A stretch of 64,000 nt of DNA from Paenibacillus sp. FSL H3-0469 (GTDB lineage Bacteria > Bacillota > Bacilli > Paenibacillales > Paenibacillaceae): NCBI RefSeq assembly GCF_038051945.1, contig NZ_CP150302.1:1488001-1552000 (forward strand). Direction: 5' to 3'. The first letter of the stretch is position 1. Each line of letters opens with the position of its first letter. Positions 51,777-61,379 of this stretch are shown one piece after another. The notes beneath the pieces are model-generated. The model saw only the letters and a list, made by a program, of their open reading frames with translations, made no database searches and was not told the DNA's origin. The translations under genes and the position numbers were made by a program.

Positions 51777-52772
51777 GGTCAACCGCTGAAAGTCATTCTC
51801 CCTTGGAAAAGTCAGCGTAAATACACTTCCCTGCCCAAGTATGGAAGCAGCGTGAAGTCTGATCATCAGCGGCTCCGCAACCTGCCGGGTCAGGTACAGT
51901 CCCATGCCGGTAGCTGCCCCCTCCTGGCGGAAGCGCGATGAGGTGAAGCCCTTATCGTAGATCCGCGGCAGATCCCTGGGATCAATCCCCTGTCCGCTGT
52001 CTTCAATGACGAGCACAACATGGCCGCCCTCTTCACGACACCTGATCACAATATCGGAAGCTTCGCTGTATTTCACAGCATTGGTCAGGAGCTGCCGCAG
52101 CATGAAGGCCAGCCATTTGCCGTCTGTCAGTACAGTCTCGGCTTCAAGCTCCACGTCGAACCCGATGCGTTTGGAGATGCACCAGGATTTCAGTGCCCGG
52201 ATCTCCTTATTAAGAATAGGAGCAAGACCGACCTTCTCAATGAACAGATCATTGCGGATGAAGGGGATCCGCTTCTGATGCAGCTGCTGGTCAAGCAGAT
52301 GGTGGATGCGCAGCCATTCGTACATCATCTGTCTTTGCAGAGTCTCATCCGGCAGACGCTCTATCATGAGCTGCATAGCAGTCAGCGGAGTCTTGACCTC
52401 ATGTATCCAGGCCAGCAGCTCGTCCTTCTCCGATTCCAGCAGCTGGACATTCATGGAGGATTCACGCTTGTAGCGGTCCGTCTGGGCGCTCACCGCCTCA
52501 TGGACCAGCCGCTCCATCGGACTACCCGGCTCGAGGACCGCCTGCAGCTCATAGATCTGATCCCAGGAGGCAAGGCTCTTATAGAAACGGGTCTCCCGGG
52601 AATAGCGCAAGAAAACGAAAGCCAGGCAGAGCAGCGTATTGAGGAGTACAATGTACAGGACCGGCAGCAGCGGAATGGCAGAGTCAATATAGGCCACGAA
52701 TAGAATAATCAGCTGGAAGACTGCCAGCAGGAGCAGCCAGCTCCGCTTCTCTGTGATGTATTTCCTTATCAT
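51768..52772 (-). CDS. BceS-type intramembrane-sensing histidine kinase
   Basis: 334 residues: two short-loop membrane helices (about 12-29 and 35-56) with almost no extracellular part, a dimerisation segment with phospho-His H124 (AWIHEVKTPLTAM), and an ATPase domain (NAVKYSEASD, EDSGQGIDPRDLPRIYDKGF, GMGLYLTR). It is the intramembrane-sensing class that reads the state of BceAB. Its start overlaps the regulator stop (ATGA). Confidence 0.92.
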   Translation of the reverse strand: MIRKYITEKRSWLLLLAVFQLIILFVAYIDSAIPLLPVLYIVLLNTLLCLAFVFLRYSRETRFYKSLASWDQIYELQAVLEPGSPMERLVHEAVSAQTDRYKRESSMNVQLLESEKDELLAWIHEVKTPLTAMQLMIERLPDETLQRQMMYEWLRIHHLLDQQLHQKRIPFIRNDLFIEKVGLAPILNKEIRALKSWCISKRIGFDVELEAETVLTDGKWLAFMLRQLLTNAVKYSEASDIVIRCREEGGHVVLVIEDSGQGIDPRDLPRIYDKGFTSSRFRQEGAATGMGLYLTRQVAEPLMIRLHAASILGQGSVFTLTFPRENDFQRLTGM

Positions 52773-53458
52773 TGCTCCGCCTCTTCTGTCGCCATATACC
52801 CTTGCCCGACCTTGGTCTCAATGTAAGTATCCAGGCCGAGCGGCTCCAGCTTCTTGCGCAGCCGGTTCACATTCACAGTCAGCGTATTATCGCTGACAAA
52901 ATGCTCGTTGTCCCACAGACTGGTGATGATCTCCTCACGCTCTACAATGGTGTTTTTGCGCTCCAGCAGGATTTTGAGAATCAGCATCTCATTCTTCGTG
53001 AGCAGCGCCGCTCCCCCGCTCCCCGTAACCGTATTCTTCACGAACTCAATCGCCGCTCCGCGCCAGGTCTTCAGCTCCGTGCCTTCCATGCTATAATTAT
53101 AGACCCGGCGGAGGATAGCCTGAATCTTGGCAATCAGCACCTCGAAATGGAACGGCTTCTGTATGAAATCATCGGCCCCCAGCTGCATCGACATCACCAT
53201 ATCGCTCGGATGGTCCCGGGAGGAGAGGAAGATGATCGGCACCTTGGAGTGGCTGCGCAGAATCCGGCACCAGTGGAAGCCGTCGAACTGCGGCAGCTGG
53301 ATATCAATCACCACCAGATCCGGCTTCACCTCCGTGAATTCCTGCAGGACCTTGCCAAAATTCGTAATCCCGTACACCTCGTAGGACCACTGGGCGAGCC
53401 TTTCTTTAATCTCCCCGAACAGGGTGATGTCGTCTTCGATCAGCATAATTTTGAACAA
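52769..53458 (-). CDS. BceR-type OmpR-family response regulator
   Basis: 229 residues: receiver domain with acidic pocket IEDD and phospho-acceptor D52 (VVIDIQLPQFDG), and a C-terminal winged HTH (TLTVNVNRLRKKLEPLGLDT, VGQGYMA). It should bind the 51751 palindrome and raise bceAB expression. TTG start with AAGGAG 8 nt upstream. It heads the operon RR-HK-bceA-bceB. Confidence 0.92.
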   Translation of the reverse strand: MFKIMLIEDDITLFGEIKERLAQWSYEVYGITNFGKVLQEFTEVKPDLVVIDIQLPQFDGFHWCRILRSHSKVPIIFLSSRDHPSDMVMSMQLGADDFIQKPFHFEVLIAKIQAILRRVYNYSMEGTELKTWRGAAIEFVKNTVTGSGGAALLTKNEMLILKILLERKNTIVEREEIITSLWDNEHFVSDNTLTVNVNRLRKKLEPLGLDTYIETKVGQGYMATEEAEQ

Positions 53459-53505
53459 ACCGGACTCTCCTTCAGAAGAATTACTATCGGACTATTATAC
53501 TTCAC

Positions 53506-53838
53506 ATGTATTACTTTTGTGAAACCTGCCCTATGCCAAGTAACGTATTAGATACTGACATCCAAAAATTTAAACATATCAGGGAGCTGATTATCATCGG
53601 AACGTTTAGCGCAATCTTCTTCTTGTTATTCGGAATTGCCATCAACTTATTTAGCTTATATGTACGCCGAAATCCCACTTTCACCTGGCAGTCGAGTGAA
53701 AGCTGGAAAATGAAAGGCGACGGAGAACCCAGTGACGCCTACATCAGCTCCATGCGTTTCAGAGGGGCCGTGGGCTTATGGATCGGATCATTCGTGATGG
53801 TGATGGGGATATTGACACTGTGGAGTTCTCTTAGCTAA
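53506..53838 (+). CDS. Two-helix small membrane protein (possibly DUF6199)
   Basis: 110 residues with helices at about 25-50 and 88-107. The loop SSESWKMKGDGEPSDAYISS is typical of a family I believe is DUF6199, but I cannot confirm the name. No good ribosome site precedes either candidate ATG (53506 or 53533), so the start is uncertain. It is divergent from the Bce operon. Confidence 0.6.
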   Translation: MYYFCETCPMPSNVLDTDIQKFKHIRELIIIGTFSAIFFLLFGIAINLFSLYVRRNPTFTWQSSESWKMKGDGEPSDAYISSMRFRGAVGLWIGSFVMVMGILTLWSSLS

Positions 53839-53921
53839 AGGAATAGCAGACTGCAATAATGTACTATAGCGATTCGCAGACCCGGTGTATATTCATAGAA
53901 CTACTTTCACCGGAGGTCATC

Positions 53922-54503
53922 ATGAATATCCTTTCCTTTATTATCTATTGTATTGTGGTTACCTTCACACCGGGCCCGACCAATATTGTGATCCTCTCCT
54001 CTGTGCAGCACCATGGGGCCAGAAAAACAATGGGATACGTCGGCGGAGCCACACTCGCGTTCGGACTGCTCCTTGCCGCATCCGCTCTGCTGAACCGCCT
54101 GCTTACGGGCATTCTCCCGCATATTCTCGGTGTCATGCAGATCATCGGCAGCTTGTACATGCTCTACCTCGCTTATCAGGTGTACAGAATGGGCCGTTCT
54201 GACGCGGCAGGCCGGCAGGCCTCCGGTTTCCGCTCCGGGCTGCTGATGCAATTCGCCAATCCGAAGGTGCTGCTGTTCACGCTGACCGTGATCCCAACTT
54301 ATGTTATGCCCTATTATAGCTCACCCGCAGCAGCCTTCATCTTCGTCATCGTCATTACTGTGATTGGTTTCCTGGCCTTTATGGCCTGGGTTGTATTCGG
54401 CTCCGTATTTAAGAGCTTTCTGCAGCGGCATCAGCGGGTGATGAATAGTATAATGGCTCTGTTTCTTGTATACTCTGCTGTAATGGTATCCGGTATTTTA
54501 TAG
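53922..54503 (+). CDS. LysE/RhtB-type amino acid exporter
   Basis: 193 residues with six helices. The motif FTPGPTNIVILSS near the start and QFANPKVLLFTLTVIPTYV in the fourth helix are the LysE-family signature. It exports amino acids or similar compounds. GGAGG lies 5 nt before the ATG at 53922; the longer upstream reading is unlikely. Followed 16 nt later by an AraC regulator, a common pairing. Confidence 0.9.
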   Translation: MNILSFIIYCIVVTFTPGPTNIVILSSVQHHGARKTMGYVGGATLAFGLLLAASALLNRLLTGILPHILGVMQIIGSLYMLYLAYQVYRMGRSDAAGRQASGFRSGLLMQFANPKVLLFTLTVIPTYVMPYYSSPAAAFIFVIVITVIGFLAFMAWVVFGSVFKSFLQRHQRVMNSIMALFLVYSAVMVSGIL

Positions 54504-54519
54504 AACGGCGGTGATTCAG

Positions 54520-55293
54520 GTGGAGCAATTCAATTATAAAAAGTCAGCAGAGATCCTCGCCTTATCGGCCAGCATGACGGATTTCACCTACAAAAAGCAT
54601 TGCCACGAAGAATACGCCGTCGGCGTTACCCTGCGCGGCATTCAGCAATATACACTGGACGGCAGCCGGCAGGCTTCGCACAGGAATGGGGTCATGCTGT
54701 TTAACCCCGAGCAGATTCACGACGGAAGCTCCTATGACCGTGCAGGCATTGACTATGTCATGCTGTATCTTAAGCCTGACCTGATGGCAGAGCTTCTGGG
54801 CAAACAGGAACTGCGCTTTACCACTCCCATCGTCTATGACAGAGAGCTGGCGCAATGCATCTGCAACCTCAGTCACGCTGTCCAGAGCGGGGCCGATGAG
54901 TCACTGGGCAGCGAGCTGCTTGTTCAGCTATCCAACCTCTTGTCCCATACGGAAATTCAGACCCCGCGGCGGATGAACAATGCTTTTGTCACCAAAGCCA
55001 AAGAAATGATGTACTGCAGCCTGGGCCAGATACTGCGGCTCGATGACCTGGCGCGGGAGTTCAATTTATCCAAATATCAATTCATCCGCGAATTCAAAGT
55101 CCATACCGGAACCTCCCCATACCAATTCTTCCTGAACTGCAAGGTCGAACATGCCAGGCGGTCCATTGAGAAGAATAAGGATATCTATTCTGCAGTAGCT
55201 GCATTCGGCTTCACAGACCTGACCCATCTGAACCGTCATTTTAAAAGTGTCTTCGGCATTACGGCTTATGAATATATGTCGCAGTTGACATAA
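54520..55293 (+). CDS. AraC-family regulator of the LysE-type exporter
   Basis: 257 residues: N-terminal cupin-like sensor (HCHEEYAVGVTLRGIQQYTL, NGVMLFNPEQIHDG) and C-terminal AraC two-HTH domain (DDLAREFNLSKYQFIREFKV, FGFTDLTHLNRHFKSVFG). It is co-directional with the exporter and probably controls it. The GTG at 54520 has GGCGGTGA 5 nt upstream; the GTG at 54511 would overlap that site. A strong terminator follows. Confidence 0.88.
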   Translation: MEQFNYKKSAEILALSASMTDFTYKKHCHEEYAVGVTLRGIQQYTLDGSRQASHRNGVMLFNPEQIHDGSSYDRAGIDYVMLYLKPDLMAELLGKQELRFTTPIVYDRELAQCICNLSHAVQSGADESLGSELLVQLSNLLSHTEIQTPRRMNNAFVTKAKEMMYCSLGQILRLDDLAREFNLSKYQFIREFKVHTGTSPYQFFLNCKVEHARRSIEKNKDIYSAVAAFGFTDLTHLNRHFKSVFGITAYEYMSQLT

Positions 55294-55347
55294 CTGTTCC
55301 CTGTCTCCTCCATTAAAACTCTTCATAATCCGCAACTCAGCGGTCGA

Positions 55348-55395
55348 ACTGGCTCATCCAAGTCCTACGTAGGGCTTACGGTGAGGCAGTTTTTT
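55348..55395 (+). terminator. Rho-independent terminator after the AraC gene
   Basis: Long stem CTGGCTCATC...AAGTCCTA with TAGGGCTT...GGTGAGGCAG, followed by TTTTTT. It ends the exporter/AraC transcript 54 nt past the stop. Confidence 0.85.
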
Positions 55396-55489
55396 GGCGT
55401 TCCACCCGTTTGCTGAATGAAACACACCTAATATCCACTTTACAAACTTCTTTTTTTAGCTTATTTTAACATTAAGTCATAACTGAATG

Positions 55490-55518
55490 TTGACGATGAA
55501 TAATTAATATTCAATATT
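55490..55518 (+). promoter_or_regulatory. Promoter with spacer palindrome before the ArsR-ABC operon
   Basis: TTGACG (55490-55495), a 17-bp spacer and AATATT (55513-55518), 30 nt before the ATG at 55549. The spacer holds the palindrome GAATAATTAATATTC (55498-55512), a probable repressor operator. Confidence 0.62.
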
Positions 55519-55548
55519 TTTATTACAGAGTACAAAAGGGAGGAACAA

Positions 55549-56655
55549 ATGAACGATTCTTTGCAAGAGACACTACTGAAAAATATCCGTTTTGCGTACA
55601 ACGAGGCTATTGAGTTTATTCTTTCCATGGGAATGTTGGCCTGTGAGGATCAGCTGGCAGATCTGGCAGCGGAATATAAAATCGAAATTGATGAGCTGCT
55701 GGGAACCTATTTTGAAGATGCCCGCAAGTTATTGTCACCTCATTTCACTCGTGAGCTGATGTTTTTTTTCCGTCACAACTTTTTTCACAATGCACTGGAT
55801 TTCCCGTTATATGAATCCGCCTGTTCCTATCCAGAAGCGCAGACTGCCGAAGAATGGATCAACAGACTGGAGAAAAGCCCTGCTGAGCATATCGTTTCAG
55901 AGATGGTCTATGGCGTCTACCACGATAATTTGGAGGCATTGTTGAAGGGCAACGATTGGGAGGTGGTCAAAAAGGATCTCAATAAGCTCTTAGAACTTGC
56001 TTCCGACACGCATCCTCAGCCTGAGGTGGTAGAAGCCCATGGTCCCCTGCTTGAATGCCTTGCACGTCCGCAAGAAACCAAGCTGCGTTACATACAACTC
56101 CTGCGTCAATTCCATCAGGATGTTTTCATTCACTGGAAAGACCGGATTCAAGCAATTTCTGAACAGGCCTCATTCCGTTATGAGGCCCAGTTCCGTAGTA
56201 ATCCGGAGGTTTTTATTCGTGAACTTCATAAGAATGAGCCTGCAATCTTTGACTTCCCTGCCACCTTCCATGTCAGCTTTGTTTCACAGGTGAACAACAG
56301 CTTCTACAATTTCCATACAGAAACCGGGCAGATAGGCTGGGTCATCTTCGGCGTACACAATGACCGCGTATACGGACCCGTTGCCGACCGGGAGAAGACC
56401 GAACTGTTCCTCAAAGCCTTCTCAGATAAACGGCGCCTGGATCTCCTGCTTCTGCTCAAACAGCGGCCGCACTATGGTAAGGAAATTGCGACTGCGCTCG
56501 GTATCACACCTGCTGCTGTGAATTATCATGCCAACTTCCTGTTTTTCCTGGATCTTCTGGACATCGAACGGGTGGATCACCGCCTGTATTATGTGCTCAG
56601 AACCGATACTTTGCGCAATCTGCTTGCCTTAACAACAAAAGTCATGCTGGACTAA
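55549..56655 (+). CDS. ArsR-family regulator with long N-terminal domain
   Basis: 368 residues. The C-terminal ~90 residues are a winged HTH (KAFSDKRRLDLLLLLKQRPH, GKEIATALGITPAAVNYHAN). The N-terminal ~275 residues are an acidic, helix-rich sensor seen in Paenibacillus/Bacillus ABC-associated regulators, without a named domain I recognise. GGGAGG is 6 nt before the ATG. It precedes the two ABC half-transporters by 29 nt and probably represses them. Confidence 0.84.
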   Translation: MNDSLQETLLKNIRFAYNEAIEFILSMGMLACEDQLADLAAEYKIEIDELLGTYFEDARKLLSPHFTRELMFFFRHNFFHNALDFPLYESACSYPEAQTAEEWINRLEKSPAEHIVSEMVYGVYHDNLEALLKGNDWEVVKKDLNKLLELASDTHPQPEVVEAHGPLLECLARPQETKLRYIQLLRQFHQDVFIHWKDRIQAISEQASFRYEAQFRSNPEVFIRELHKNEPAIFDFPATFHVSFVSQVNNSFYNFHTETGQIGWVIFGVHNDRVYGPVADREKTELFLKAFSDKRRLDLLLLLKQRPHYGKEIATALGITPAAVNYHANFLFFLDLLDIERVDHRLYYVLRTDTLRNLLALTTKVMLD

Positions 56656-56684
56656 GACCCAATTATTAACTGGAGGGGTTCCCC

Positions 56685-58532
56685 TTGATTCGGACCACTA
56701 ATACCGGAGCAGTACCACTAGATAAACAGCCCGCCGCTGCCCAGAATATCTTTATCCGTATGCTGAAGCTAGGCAAACCTTATACTGGCTGGTATATCAT
56801 CCTTTGTTTTTTTGCAGCCATCACCTCACTTACAAGCGTAGGTATTGCTGAAATTCTACGGCGTATTATTAATGCGGCTACACACCATGACACTTCCGGT
56901 CTTGCAGCCGCGATGACTTTGGCCGTTGTCATTATAGTTATCGATGCTGGAGTCCACTTTCTGAATACCTATCTCTCAGGACTGCTGGAGATCAAATCCA
57001 CCTCCAGGCTCCAGGTCTCCCTGCTGACAAGATTAATGAACATTCAGATGAAAGAGCTGGACCGTTATCATTCCGCCGATCTGATCAGCCGGATGAACGA
57101 TTCTGCGCCAGCCGCCCAGCAAGGAATTAACAGGAAGACCATCGAACTAATCAGCAATCTATTGCAAATCGCATTTCTGCTGACTTATCTTCTGTCTCTG
57201 CAGTTTGTTCTAACCCTAGGTACTATACTCATCTGTTCGCTAGTCCCGCTGGTCATGCTCCCCTTTACCTCCAGGCTTCGCAGGATGAATGAGCAGCGCC
57301 AGAGTATCGAGAGTGAACAACAGGCATTCGTTCAAGATTCGATACAGGGCGCTGAGGTCGTGCGTGCTTTCTCCCTTGCTTCCCGCCTGCTAGGGCAGTT
57401 CAACTATAGAGTCCGTCAATTTAACACTGTTCATTCGTCAGTCTCACGGGTTGAAGCCGTAGGATACAATATGCCTCTGGCTGTTACCCTCGGCGGATTA
57501 CTCTATGTTCTCTCTTATGGTGGCTATTTGGTAGTCGGAGGCCGGCTTGATGTAGGGGCCGTTGCCGCTTTTCTTATCTGTTTTGAGCAAATTTCTAACC
57601 CGATATCCAAGCTTGCCAATCTATGGACTGAATTACAAGCTTCACTGGCACAAGGTAAACGTTTATTTGAGATTATGGATCTGCCCTTGGAAGGCGAGAG
57701 CCCGGCTAATACAGACGCTGCAGAACAGCACTCTGAAGCATGGACTGAAGATAATCAGCCTGTAGCCGGTCAGCTGCCCCTTGTATTCCGTAATGTCACC
57801 TTCGGGTACGGACAACACAAAGTATTAACCGGCATCCATCTGCGGATTGAGCCCGGAAAAGTAACTGCCTTTGCAGGTGCGAGCGGCAGCGGCAAAAGTA
57901 CCATTCTTCAGCTAATGCTTGCAGCTTATGTGCCTGATGGAGGGAGCATTCATCATGGCGGCATGCCTTTACATACGATTCCACCGCATAGCTGGTGCAG
58001 ACATATCGCCTACGTATCTCAGGAGCCTTATCTATTCTCCGGTACGCTATACGAGAATATTGCTTGGGGACGACCCGGGGCGTCCCGTGAAGAAGTTATA
58101 TCCGCTGCCAATAATGCGGGTATTCACGAGTTCATTATGGGAACTCCCCTGCAATATGAGACGATTATCGGTGAAAGGGGGCTTACTTTATCAGGAGGTG
58201 AACGTCAGCGGCTATCCATTGCCCGGGCCTTCGTCCGCGAACCGGGGCTGTTGCTGCTTGATGAGCCTACTGCTGCCCTTGACAGCCATAATGAGGAGGT
58301 TGTTCAGCAGGCTTTGCAGGTGCTGATGATGAACCGGACCACGGTGGTGATTGCTCATCGGCTGTCAACCATCAGGCATGCGGATCATATTTACTTCATG
58401 GAAGCAGGAGCGATTGCTGAACAAGGGACACATGAAGAACTGATGGCCATGCAGGGCAAGTACCACGCTATGGCCCAGGCAGGTGTCCAGACAAAGGCAA
58501 TTGCCGGAGGAGGATTACAAAATGAATGCTAA
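56685..58532 (+). CDS. ABC exporter half-transporter, first subunit
   Basis: 615 residues: six-helix exporter membrane domain (about 25-320) and ATPase domain with Walker A GASGSGKST (398-406), signature TLSGGERQRL and Walker B LLLLDEPTAALD with the catalytic Glu. Forms a heterodimeric exporter with the next gene. A 35-residue acidic insertion (about 336-365) joins the two domains. The TTG start has GGAGGGG 6 nt upstream. Confidence 0.9.
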   Translation: MIRTTNTGAVPLDKQPAAAQNIFIRMLKLGKPYTGWYIILCFFAAITSLTSVGIAEILRRIINAATHHDTSGLAAAMTLAVVIIVIDAGVHFLNTYLSGLLEIKSTSRLQVSLLTRLMNIQMKELDRYHSADLISRMNDSAPAAQQGINRKTIELISNLLQIAFLLTYLLSLQFVLTLGTILICSLVPLVMLPFTSRLRRMNEQRQSIESEQQAFVQDSIQGAEVVRAFSLASRLLGQFNYRVRQFNTVHSSVSRVEAVGYNMPLAVTLGGLLYVLSYGGYLVVGGRLDVGAVAAFLICFEQISNPISKLANLWTELQASLAQGKRLFEIMDLPLEGESPANTDAAEQHSEAWTEDNQPVAGQLPLVFRNVTFGYGQHKVLTGIHLRIEPGKVTAFAGASGSGKSTILQLMLAAYVPDGGSIHHGGMPLHTIPPHSWCRHIAYVSQEPYLFSGTLYENIAWGRPGASREEVISAANNAGIHEFIMGTPLQYETIIGERGLTLSGGERQRLSIARAFVREPGLLLLDEPTAALDSHNEEVVQQALQVLMMNRTTVVIAHRLSTIRHADHIYFMEAGAIAEQGTHEELMAMQGKYHAMAQAGVQTKAIAGGGLQNEC

Positions 58533-60357
58533 TTTATCTTCAACTGGGCGAATCCGGCTTCGGGAAGCGCTCAAGCGGCTACTCCCTTATATCAAGCCAT
58601 ACCGGCTCGGATTTCTGACAGCTGTAGTATTGCTCACAGCCAAGCTTGCTCTGGATGTAGGGTTTGCAACGATTCAGCAGGTTTTCATTGATACTATTAA
58701 CAATACCGATATGCAGTCCTTGACAAGGATAACCGTCATTTGTTCTCTGGCTTGTCTAGTGACTATCATCTGTCTTATGCTGCAGCATTACCTCCGCTTC
58801 ACCATTCACAGCCGTATGTCCTGGGATTTCCGGGCAAAGCTCTTTGACACCAGTCACCGGCTGCCCTATAGCCAGCTGCAAGCTATGCACTCCGGCGATC
58901 TGACCTCGCGTAATACTAAGGATGCGGGAACAGCCATGGGAATGATCAGTAGTCTGGTTTACGATCTGGGTTATAATCTATTGCTCTGCCTGGTAGCATT
59001 TCTGTATTTAGCCAGTATGGATGTATGGCTCGCACTGCTTGCCCTTGGCACGGGACCCGTGGTCTTTCTGTCAGGACGTTTCTTTGACCACAGACTACGC
59101 AAGCTGTTCACGCAGATCTATGCCCAGGAAGCTCTGTTACGGGGAATTCTGCAGGAGACTACCCAAGGGATGAAGGTCGTCCGTTCATTTTCACTGGAGA
59201 ATATGCTGCTGAGCAGGTATGCCACTGAGCGCAGAAAGCTGAACCAGCTTCAAAAGCAAAGAACCTTGCTGAATGCCCTGCTCTGGCATTCTTCCGCTTT
59301 CATCAACAACGCTATAATGATTGGCTGTGCTGTACTTATTGCAAGATCAGCGATGCGGGGAGAGACCACGGCAGGTGAAGTGCTTGCCTTCATCCTCCTG
59401 ATGGGACGAGTTCAATGGCCTTTCGTCGAAATGTCGCAGACCTGGGGCGGGGTACAGGAATCACTCGGTGCAGCTGATCGTGTATTTGAAGTTCTTGATG
59501 CTGCTTTGGAAGGAGAAGCATACAGCGACCGCTTCTCTTCCCCTGGAGAAGTTGCCACTACTGAGGGGAGTGCATTAAGAATACAAGGGCTGTGCTATAG
59601 CTTCGCTGGGCCTCAGTCCAAGGAGAAGACCGGCTTATCAGAGATTAATCTCCAGCTACAGCATGGCGAGACCGTCGCTGTTGTCGGACCCAGCGGCTCG
59701 GGTAAAACAACGCTGGTGCGCTTATGCTGCGGACTGTATGAACCGCAAGCCGGCAGTATTAGTGTGTGCGGTTATGCCGTAAACGGTCAGTTAGAAGAGG
59801 CCCGCCGAATGATTTCCTATGTGCCGCAGAACCCCTATCTATTCTCTGGCAGTATCCGGGAGAATATTGCATTCAGCGTAGCTGAGACAAGTGACGTGGA
59901 GATACGAGAAGCTGCCCGTTTGGCAGGTGCAGATGAATTTATCATGCGCCTGCCGAAAGGCTATGACACAATGATTGGTGAACATGGCTCCTCGTTATCC
60001 GGTGGTCAAAGGCAACGCCTGGCTATCGCCAGAGCATTCCTGCGTAATGCACCGCTCCTGCTGCTGGATGAAGCTACATCAGCACTTGATAATGAGTCCG
60101 AGCGGCTGGTGCAGCAATCACTTGAACGGCTAATGACAGACAGAACAACCCTCGTGATAGCCCATAGACTGTCAACGATACGGGATGCCTCACGGATTAT
60201 AGTTCTTGACCAGGGAACAATCGCCGAGGAAGGGACACATGATGAACTTCTGGAGCAAAACGGACTCTACGCTGGCCTCTACCATAAACAATTCAGCCCT
60301 ACAGAGGCTGGAACCATAGGTTCGGGACTACTAACGGAATCTCTTACTACAGGATGA
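58522..60357 (+). CDS. ABC exporter half-transporter, second subunit
   Basis: 611 residues with the same layout: membrane domain about 25-325, Walker [10 protein letters not shown] (389-397), signature SSLSGGQRQRL, Walker B LLLLDEATSALD with the catalytic Glu. Both subunits have canonical catalytic residues, so neither site is degenerate. Start ATG at 58522 with GGAGGA 7 nt upstream and an 11-nt overlap with the first subunit. Substrate unknown; drug or peptide export is likely. Confidence 0.9.
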   Translation: MNANLSSTGRIRLREALKRLLPYIKPYRLGFLTAVVLLTAKLALDVGFATIQQVFIDTINNTDMQSLTRITVICSLACLVTIICLMLQHYLRFTIHSRMSWDFRAKLFDTSHRLPYSQLQAMHSGDLTSRNTKDAGTAMGMISSLVYDLGYNLLLCLVAFLYLASMDVWLALLALGTGPVVFLSGRFFDHRLRKLFTQIYAQEALLRGILQETTQGMKVVRSFSLENMLLSRYATERRKLNQLQKQRTLLNALLWHSSAFINNAIMIGCAVLIARSAMRGETTAGEVLAFILLMGRVQWPFVEMSQTWGGVQESLGAADRVFEVLDAALEGEAYSDRFSSPGEVATTEGSALRIQGLCYSFAGPQSKEKTGLSEINLQLQHGETVAVVGPSGSGKTTLVRLCCGLYEPQAGSISVCGYAVNGQLEEARRMISYVPQNPYLFSGSIRENIAFSVAETSDVEIREAARLAGADEFIMRLPKGYDTMIGEHGSSLSGGQRQRLAIARAFLRNAPLLLLDEATSALDNESERLVQQSLERLMTDRTTLVIAHRLSTIRDASRIIVLDQGTIAEEGTHDELLEQNGLYAGLYHKQFSPTEAGTIGSGLLTESLTTG

Positions 60358-60398
60358 CTCGGAGTCTATCAACATTCCTCATTCGGAAATTGATTCAT

Positions 60399-61091
60399 TC
60401 ACCGGCTTGAGTCAATCGACCCGCTGCCCTGGACATCTGTAATAACCTTGGCAGCAATTATTTTCCCGGTCTGGTCCAGTCCTTCGATCTCGAACGGAAC
60501 ACCCGCCGTCGCCGCTTGAAAAGCAAACCAGATCGTCCGGCCGGATACCGTCCTAATTAGCTTAGCTTCGGATTTGTCAGTCCCGGCTTCCTTCTGCTGA
60601 ACAATGATTTGCTGAATGGCCGGGTCCGGCACCTCTCCGAATACCATGGGAAACGGCGTGGACACCTGCTCAACTTCAGGCACCCTCATATAATTCATGG
60701 CCGCTGGGGAAGGAGCTTCGCCCTGTCCATACCCTGCTCCCCAGACCCATTTCCATCCAAGCCAAGTTTTGCGGACATACTCTACCTGAAGGTCGCCGCC
60801 TTCCTGCTGGCCTGACCGGGTAAGGAACACAAGCTCTCCCCTGCCGACAGTCTCCTTATGTACCACCGTCATGGAATCCGACTCACGGAACAACCGCACC
60901 GCTTCCTCCGGAGTGCCGCCAAGTGGAATCTGGAGGGTCTGCGCAAGTCCTAAGGCTTGCGACATCCGCCGGTCAGACCAGCCGCCTGGTTTTTCATACA
61001 TATATAATAAGATATAGAGTACCGCTACCGAAGCAAGAATCACTCCGGCTGCTATCCCCCATCTGCGGGTAGTTTTCATCTCTTTATACAT
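60399..61091 (-). CDS. Membrane-anchored protein of unknown function
   Basis: 230 residues: one N-terminal helix (about 10-29) and a soluble extracytoplasmic domain (VYRSxW-free, mixed strands: LVFLTRSGQQEGGDLQVEYV, WLGWKWVWGAGYG, IWFAFQAATAGVPFEIEGLD). No family is recognised. The ATG at 61091 is the best guess; no strong ribosome site is seen. A possible cre-like site (TGTAAGCGCAATCA, 13/14) is at 61105-61118 on its upstream side. Convergent with the ABC pair. Confidence 0.65.
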   Translation of the reverse strand: MYKEMKTTRRWGIAAGVILASVAVLYILLYMYEKPGGWSDRRMSQALGLAQTLQIPLGGTPEEAVRLFRESDSMTVVHKETVGRGELVFLTRSGQQEGGDLQVEYVRKTWLGWKWVWGAGYGQGEAPSPAAMNYMRVPEVEQVSTPFPMVFGEVPDPAIQQIIVQQKEAGTDKSEAKLIRTVSGRTIWFAFQAATAGVPFEIEGLDQTGKIIAAKVITDVQGSGSIDSSR

Positions 61092-61202
61092 CCCCAATCC
61101 CAAGTGATTGCGCTTACAATGGCTTCCATCTAACTATAGAATATTTCCGGACAGATTACAAAAGTACCCCTGCAGCAAGCTGTAAACATTTATTTATTCA
61201 TC

Positions 61203-61247
61203 AAGTGGAAACGGATTTGCCGTCCTTTTAAAGGACGGTACCGTTTC
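61203..61247 (+). repeat. 45-bp nested-hairpin repeat, copy 3
   Basis: Identical over 45 nt to copy 1 (2613-2657). It lies between two minus-strand genes and reads on the plus strand, so it cannot be their leader. It is followed by GGCGAGAAATAGAAGGATA, a ribosome-site-like string with no convincing gene after it. Confidence 0.85.
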
Positions 61248-61301
61248 GGCGAGAAATAGAAGGATAATGTATAGGGTGAAACATATACATTCTTATATTT
61301 G

Positions 61302-61349
61302 CAAAAAGCCAGCAGACCAGGCTCCAAGTGGGCCTTCATCTGCTGGCTT
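61302..61349 (-). terminator. Terminator of the beta-rich lipoprotein gene
   Basis: Perfect 11-bp stem AAGCCAGCAGA/TCTGCTGGCTT with a 22-nt loop, followed on the minus strand by TTTTTGC. It is 31 nt past the stop at 61380. Confidence 0.85.
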
Positions 61350-61379
61350 ATGTCATTCACATCTATGCTGTGTATTATA

